A DNA stretch of 64,000 nucleotides, from the NCBI RefSeq assembly GCF_042726155.1, contig NZ_JBHXHV010000003.1, positions 186,001 to 250,000 of the forward strand. Reading direction: 5' to 3'. The translations under genes and the position numbers were made by a program. Positions 60,506 through 64,000 of the stretch are shown here, piece after piece (position 1 is the first letter of the stretch; the number at the start of each line of letters is the position of its first letter). The notes below the pieces were generated by a model. That model ran no database searches. It was not told where the DNA came from and saw only the letters and a program-made list of their open reading frames with translations. The DNA is from Leucobacter sp042726155. GTDB taxonomy: Bacteria; Actinomycetota; Actinomycetes; Actinomycetales; Microbacteriaceae.

Positions 60506-61421
60506 CGAGCAGAGCGTCTTCGATGTCGGCGTCACTCGGACCGCGTCGACGTTTTCGTTCGGCGGTCTTACGATCCTGCTCGATCACTTCGTCGCTCCCG
60601 GCGTTCAATGTGCGATACTCCCGCTTCGCAGCGTAAATCACGCCGATCACGGCGATGATAATGAAGATGTACCACTGTACGGCGTATGACAGGTGGGGGC
60701 CCTCATCACGCGCCGGTTTCGCGGGCAAGTCTCCGTGTTCCGCTTCGGGTGACTCTGAGATCAGCATGCCGTAGGCGCCGGTGTAGGCGTTACCGGTCGC
60801 GTCAGCAAGCTTCGCGAGCTCGGGCAATTCGATACTCGCGACTGCCCTTCCCGACGTCGTGCGACCTGAGATCGCGGGCTCCGAGGCGCGCAGCCGAGCC
60901 TCCACCGTGACCTCACCAGCCGGCGGGGTCGGCAGCTCGGTGGCATCGACATTCTCGGCCTCGGCGCCGTCGACGGGCACCCATCCGCGGTCGACGAAGA
61001 ACAGCGAGCCATCGGCAGTACGAAGTGCCTGTATGAGGTCAGAGCCGACGCCCTCGGGCCCCGGTCGGTTTCGGGCGAGGAACGGGTCACCGATGTACTC
61101 GCCCCGAACTTCGACCGTGCTCCACTTTTGGCGATCCTCGTCAAATGTTGCGAGATCGGGCAGCTCGTCGGTGAGTGCCACTGGAGCTGCGCCATAGTTC
61201 GAGTCGATTCGGTCGATCTCGGCGCGGGCCTCCGCGCGTCTCGCAAACTGCCAATTTCCGAGTAGTACGCAGGCGATCGAGAAGATCAACAGCATCGCTG
61301 CGTATCCGGCCCAGCGGCCGGAGCGTAAGAAGCTCCACCCGACTGCACCAGCCGACGGGTTCGTCGGGGATCCGGCGGAGACCGCTGGCGGATCCCGATC
61401 GATGGTTCTCTGATCAGTCAT
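60498..61421 (-). CDS. SURF1 family protein
   Basis: A 307-aa membrane protein of the SURF1 family that helps heme A insertion in cytochrome oxidase. Two membrane segments flank an outer domain: an N-terminal one (AAMLLIFSIACVLLGNWQF) and a C-terminal one (YIFIIIAVIGVIYAA); FVDRGWVP and GEYIGDPFLARNRP are family hallmarks. The C-terminal 40 residues are basic and cytoplasmic. It overlaps the upstream small gene by 8 nt. It fits with ctaA and ctaB elsewhere in the window. Confidence 0.9.
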   Translation of the reverse strand: MTDQRTIDRDPPAVSAGSPTNPSAGAVGWSFLRSGRWAGYAAMLLIFSIACVLLGNWQFARRAEARAEIDRIDSNYGAAPVALTDELPDLATFDEDRQKWSTVEVRGEYIGDPFLARNRPGPEGVGSDLIQALRTADGSLFFVDRGWVPVDGAEAENVDATELPTPPAGEVTVEARLRASEPAISGRTTSGRAVASIELPELAKLADATGNAYTGAYGMLISESPEAEHGDLPAKPARDEGPHLSYAVQWYIFIIIAVIGVIYAAKREYRTLNAGSDEVIEQDRKTAERKRRRGPSDADIEDALLDD

Positions 61422-61659
61422 CGAGATCTCCGACCGCTCGCACCTCGAGCGGAAAACTCCGTGCCTCGAGAAAGTCGTGTAACACGTCGCGATGCTCGGC
61501 GCAGGCGAGCCAAGTTTTACGCCGCTCAGCGCCGTGAATCTTGGGATTGCGCCAGAGCAACGCCCACACGGCCTCCGCTGTGCACCCCGCGCGTGAGCAC
61601 TCGAAGCGACGATCGGGGGTCCCGCCGAGCGTCAGCGCGGGGGTGACGACGCCGGTCAC
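61414..61659 (-). CDS. Small Cys/His protein in the SURF1 operon
   Basis: An 81-aa protein with Cys21, Cys26, Cys53 and His56 (CSRAGC and CAEH), which could form a zinc site. I do not know its role. Overlaps DUF3099 upstream (ATGA) and SURF1 downstream (8 nt), so it is clearly part of that operon. Families of this kind occur in many actinobacteria beside SURF1. Confidence 0.75.
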   Translation of the reverse strand: MTGVVTPALTLGGTPDRRFECSRAGCTAEAVWALLWRNPKIHGAERRKTWLACAEHRDVLHDFLEARSFPLEVRAVGDLDD

Positions 61660-62024
61660 GCGGCATCACCGGGCGTCTGCCGCCCGGCTCCGCGACGCTC
61701 TGGCGCAACGTCGATCACGATGACCTCGTTCGCCACGTTGCTCGGCTCGACAGCTTCGGGCTCGCCCGATTCGAGCTGTAGCGGTTCCGGAGCATCTGGC
61801 GTGTGTTCGCCGCCGTGTGCAACCGCGTTGCCGACGAGCACCGCGAACCAGGGCAGGATGACAGCGCCAGCGCCTACCAGCAGCACCCACCAGCCGTGCA
61901 CCCAGAAGAGCGACACGACGCACAGCACTCGGAGCGCCATCGCGATGAAGTACATGCGCATCCGGTGCGCACGGTCTTCGACCGGGTTCACCCCCGCCGA
62001 AGTTACGTCGTAACTCTCTGCCAT
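61656..62024 (-). CDS. DUF3099 membrane protein
   Basis: A 122-aa protein with two hydrophobic segments (YFIAMALRVLCVVSLFWVHG and WWVLLVGAGAVILPWFAVLV), preceded by the DUF3099 signature RMRMYFIAM. The C-terminus is acidic and rich in Pro/Glu. The ATG at 62024 has GAGAAGG upstream; an ATG 24 nt earlier is less likely. First gene of the DUF3099-small Cys-SURF1-cutinase operon. Confidence 0.85.
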   Translation of the reverse strand: MAESYDVTSAGVNPVEDRAHRMRMYFIAMALRVLCVVSLFWVHGWWVLLVGAGAVILPWFAVLVGNAVAHGGEHTPDAPEPLQLESGEPEAVEPSNVANEVIVIDVAPERRGAGRQTPGDAA

Positions 62025-62120
62025 GCGCCCCTTCTCCGTACCTGCCAAGACTACGCTGTCCAGCTGAGTCCACGCCCCGGATCACCGCGCGCCATGCCGT
62101 GAGCGGTCCGTGCGCGTCGG

Positions 62121-62126
62121 TAGGCT
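62121..62126 (+). promoter_or_regulatory. Putative -10 element of the fabG-like gene
   Basis: TAGGCT (TANNNT) lies 30 bp before the ATG at 62157, in the divergent spacer with the DUF3099 gene; here a GGAAGG ribosome site follows, so this mRNA has a leader. Confidence 0.4.
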
Positions 62127-62156
62127 GGGCGCAGCTGTTCAGACGGAAGGATCCCC

Positions 62157-62867
62157 ATGCCCACCTCGCGCACCGTACTCATCACCGGCGGCAACCGTGG
62201 AATCGGTTACGCCATCGCCGAGCGCATGCTTGCAGACGGTCACCGTGTTGCCGTGACCTCCCGTTCGGGAGAGGGCCCGGAGGGATCACTCACTGTGCGA
62301 GCCGAAATGACCGACGCCACATCGATTGACGCGGCGTTTAGCGAAGTCGAAGCGCAGCTTGGGCCGGTTGAGGTTGTCGTCGCAAACGCTGGCATCACGA
62401 AAGACACCCTGCTGCTGCGCATGACGGAAGAAGAATTCACGAGCGTCATCGACACGAATCTGACCGGCACCTTCCGAGTGGTAAAACGCGCCGCGAAGGG
62501 GCTGCTCAAGGGGCGCTTTGGTCGCGTCATTTTGATCTCAAGCGTTGTTGGTCTCTACGGTGGCCCGGGCCAGATCAACTATTCATCTTCAAAGGCGGGC
62601 CTCGTGGGCTTCGCGCGTTCGCTCACGCGTGAGCTCGGTTCGCGGGGCATCACGGCCAACGTGATCGCCCCCGGTTTTGTCGAGACCGACATGACCGCCG
62701 CCCTTCCCGAGGCGCAGCAGCAGCAGTACCTCGGTTCGATTCCTGCGGGCCGGTTCGGCCAGGTTGCCGAGATCGCGGGCGCGGCTTCGTTCCTCGCGGG
62801 AGACGACGCTGCCTACATTTCTGGCGCCGTCATTCCCGTCGACGGTGGTCTCGGGATGGGTCACTAG
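62157..62867 (+). CDS. fabG: 3-oxoacyl-ACP reductase-like short-chain dehydrogenase
   Basis: A 236-aa short-chain dehydrogenase. NADP-binding TGGNRGIG, NAG, catalytic Ser in SSVVGLYG and YSSSK (Tyr, Lys) are present, and the sequence closely resembles MabA/FabG1 of actinobacteria. It likely reduces 3-oxoacyl-ACP in fatty-acid synthesis. No other fatty-acid genes are adjacent, so the exact substrate is not proven. Confidence 0.83.
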   Translation: MPTSRTVLITGGNRGIGYAIAERMLADGHRVAVTSRSGEGPEGSLTVRAEMTDATSIDAAFSEVEAQLGPVEVVVANAGITKDTLLLRMTEEEFTSVIDTNLTGTFRVVKRAAKGLLKGRFGRVILISSVVGLYGGPGQINYSSSKAGLVGFARSLTRELGSRGITANVIAPGFVETDMTAALPEAQQQQYLGSIPAGRFGQVAEIAGAASFLAGDDAAYISGAVIPVDGGLGMGH

Positions 62868-62920
62868 GCCCGCCACGGACTATCGGGGTAGCCCCCTTTC
62901 GCGCGGCCGTCGCCGCCGAG

Positions 62921-62926
62921 TAGCCT
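62921..62926 (+). promoter_or_regulatory. Putative leaderless -10 element of the PEP mutase family gene
   Basis: TAGCCT (TANNNT) ends 6 nt before the ATG at 62933. No ribosome site is present, so a leaderless mRNA is likely. Confidence 0.5.
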
Positions 62927-62932
62927 GGGCGC

Positions 62933-63742
62933 ATGAGCACATCAGAGCAGCCCCGTTCCGTCACCCGCGTCGCAGTTGACGCGCAGTCTCTGGCCGATCT
63001 GTATTCGGCCACCGAGATTCTGCGCGTGGTCAATGTGTGGGACGCCGTGAGCGCCCGCGTCGTGTCCCAGCTCCCCGGCACCCGCGCGATCGCGACCGCC
63101 GGTCACGGTATCGCCGCGAGCCACGGGTATGCCGACGGCGAGCACATTCCGCTCGAGACCATGCTCGCGGCGATCGCTCGCATTGCATCGGCCACTGATC
63201 TGCCTGTCACAGCCGACCTCGACGGCGGCTTTGGCGATGCCGGCGAGACAGTGCGACGTGCCATCGGAGCCGGCGCCTCGGGCGCCAACATCGAGGATCG
63301 CATGCGCCCGTTCGACGAGTCGGTCGCGATCATGCGGGCGGCCGTGGAAGCGGGGGAGCGCGAAGAAGTAGCGTTCGCGCTGAACGCCCGCACTGACGCA
63401 CTCATCAAGGGCGGCGACCGACCGCGTGATGTCGCAATTGCCGACGCCGTTGCTCGCGGCAAAGCCTACCTGGACGCCGGGGCGACCTGCGTATTCGTGC
63501 CCGGGGTCCTCGACGCCGACGACACGCGAGCACTCGTCGAGGGCATCGGCGTGCGTCAGGTGAGCGTTATCGGGCTACCCGGCGCACTCACGGCCGCCGA
63601 GTACGAGGCACTGGGCGTCGCCCGCGTTTCGTATGGCCCGATGCCGCAGAACGTTGCGCTGACCGCGCTCAAGCGGCTCGGTGAGTCTTTGCTCGCCGAC
63701 GGCGTCATTCCTGCCGACACGGAGGCACTCAACAACTTCTGA
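62933..63742 (+). CDS. Isocitrate lyase/PEP mutase family protein
   Basis: A 269-aa TIM-barrel protein. It has NVWDAVSARVV, the AGHGIAASHGYADG block, the metal-binding TADLDGGFGD, NIEDR and ALNARTDAL. It lacks the KKCGH catalytic motif of true isocitrate lyase and methylisocitrate lyase. Likely an oxaloacetate- or 2-oxo-acid-type lyase or phosphonopyruvate-type hydrolase; substrate not known. The start at 62933 follows a -10-like TAGCCT by 6 nt. Confidence 0.8.
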   Translation: MSTSEQPRSVTRVAVDAQSLADLYSATEILRVVNVWDAVSARVVSQLPGTRAIATAGHGIAASHGYADGEHIPLETMLAAIARIASATDLPVTADLDGGFGDAGETVRRAIGAGASGANIEDRMRPFDESVAIMRAAVEAGEREEVAFALNARTDALIKGGDRPRDVAIADAVARGKAYLDAGATCVFVPGVLDADDTRALVEGIGVRQVSVIGLPGALTAAEYEALGVARVSYGPMPQNVALTALKRLGESLLADGVIPADTEALNNF

Positions 63743-63765
63743 GTGGTTCGCTCGGCGAAGAACTG

Positions 63766-64000
63766 CTAGCCGAGCTGGTCGAGAAGCGGGATCGCGAGCG
63801 CGAGATCGTCGTCGATTGAGACGTCTGCGCGATCCCGCACCACCGGCTTCCCGTTGAACGAGACACCGATCTCGGCGACGGCCATCATCTCCAGGTCGTT
63901 CGCACCATCGCCGATCGCGATTGTCGCGCGCAGCGGAATGCCCGCGGCATGTGCCCACTCCCGCAGCGATGCGGCCTTCGCCGCAGCGTCTATGACGGGC
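63766..64000 (-). CDS. serB: Phosphoserine phosphatase, C-terminal part
   Basis: The last 78 codons of a HAD-family phosphatase; the 5' part lies outside the window. The motif IGDGANDLEMM holds the Mg-binding Asp pair of SerB. It dephosphorylates phosphoserine in serine synthesis. A small stem TTCGC/GCGAA lies at 63747-63759 between it and the preceding gene. Confidence 0.88.
   Translation of the reverse strand, partial: PVIDAAAKAASLREWAHAAGIPLRATIAIGDGANDLEMMAVAEIGVSFNGKPVVRDRADVSIDDDLALAIPLLDQLG

Noticed and set aside
63743..63765. Terminator between the PEP mutase family gene and serB
   Set aside because: The stem TTCGC/GCGAA is only 5 bp with a 3-nt loop and has no U-run; too weak to call.

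Overview
The window reads as a gene-dense, high-GC chromosome segment from an actinobacterium (Actinomycetota), most likely family Microbacteriaceae. The signs are tandem clpP genes ahead of clpX, rbpA, whiA, opcA beside zwf, DUF3099 and DUF4233 proteins, a SURF1/cutinase cluster, an ileS T-box of the translational actinobacterial type, many GTG/TTG starts and several apparent leaderless promoters. The genus is not certain. I see no transposase, integrase, CRISPR array, rRNA or tRNA gene.

Layout. 0-2.4 kb: clpP1 (3' end), clpP2, clpX. 2.4-9.2 kb: a sugar module, with a LacI regulator and class II aldolase on the minus strand divergent from a FrcBCA-type ABC importer, a PfkB sugar kinase and a FrcK-like P-loop kinase; a double LacI-type operator lies between them. 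9.1-13.2 kb: minus-strand valS operon (valS, a 103-aa acidic protein, a lipoprotein, a histidine phosphatase). 13.4-17.2 kb: proVWX-type glycine betaine importer and a stand-alone GyrI-like protein. 17.2-23.6 kb: T-box leader, ileS, folC, a DUF4233 membrane protein, ndk. 23.6-36.7 kb: DNA repair (YcaQ-like glycosylase, uvrB, uvrA, uvrC), with a minus-strand accessory block between uvrB and uvrA (HTH/RES toxin-antitoxin pair, a VOC protein, a MerR-peroxiredoxin fusion), then rapZ and whiA.

36.8-40.3 kb: sodA, pgk, tpiA, secG, rbpA. 40.3-45.2 kb, minus strand: pgi, tal, tkt. 45.3-48.6 kb: ctaB and ctaA, convergent, with a small gene cassette between them: a DUF559-like nuclease-fold gene bounded by two related inverted hairpin elements of about 76 bp. 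48.9-53.1 kb: sufB-sufD-Rieske ferredoxin-sufC-MIP18, ending in a 64-bp tandem array of terminator-like hairpins. 53.2-57.9 kb: zwf-opcA-gnd-pgl. 58-62 kb: an ABC-F ATPase facing a minus-strand operon (DUF3099, small Cys protein, SURF1, cutinase). 62.1-64 kb: fabG-like SDR, a PEP mutase/isocitrate lyase family protein, and the 3' end of serB.

How it fits together. Most of the segment is housekeeping: protein quality control, tRNA charging, excision repair, lower glycolysis, the whole pentose phosphate pathway (zwf, opcA, pgl, gnd, tal, tkt, pgi), heme A synthesis plus SURF1 for cytochrome oxidase, and Fe-S assembly. The most unusual items are the hairpin-bounded nuclease-like cassette (46.26-47.63 kb), the MerR-peroxiredoxin fusion with a textbook 19-bp-spacer operator, the RES toxin-antitoxin pair, the tandem terminator array after the suf operon, and the ultrashort ileS T-box.
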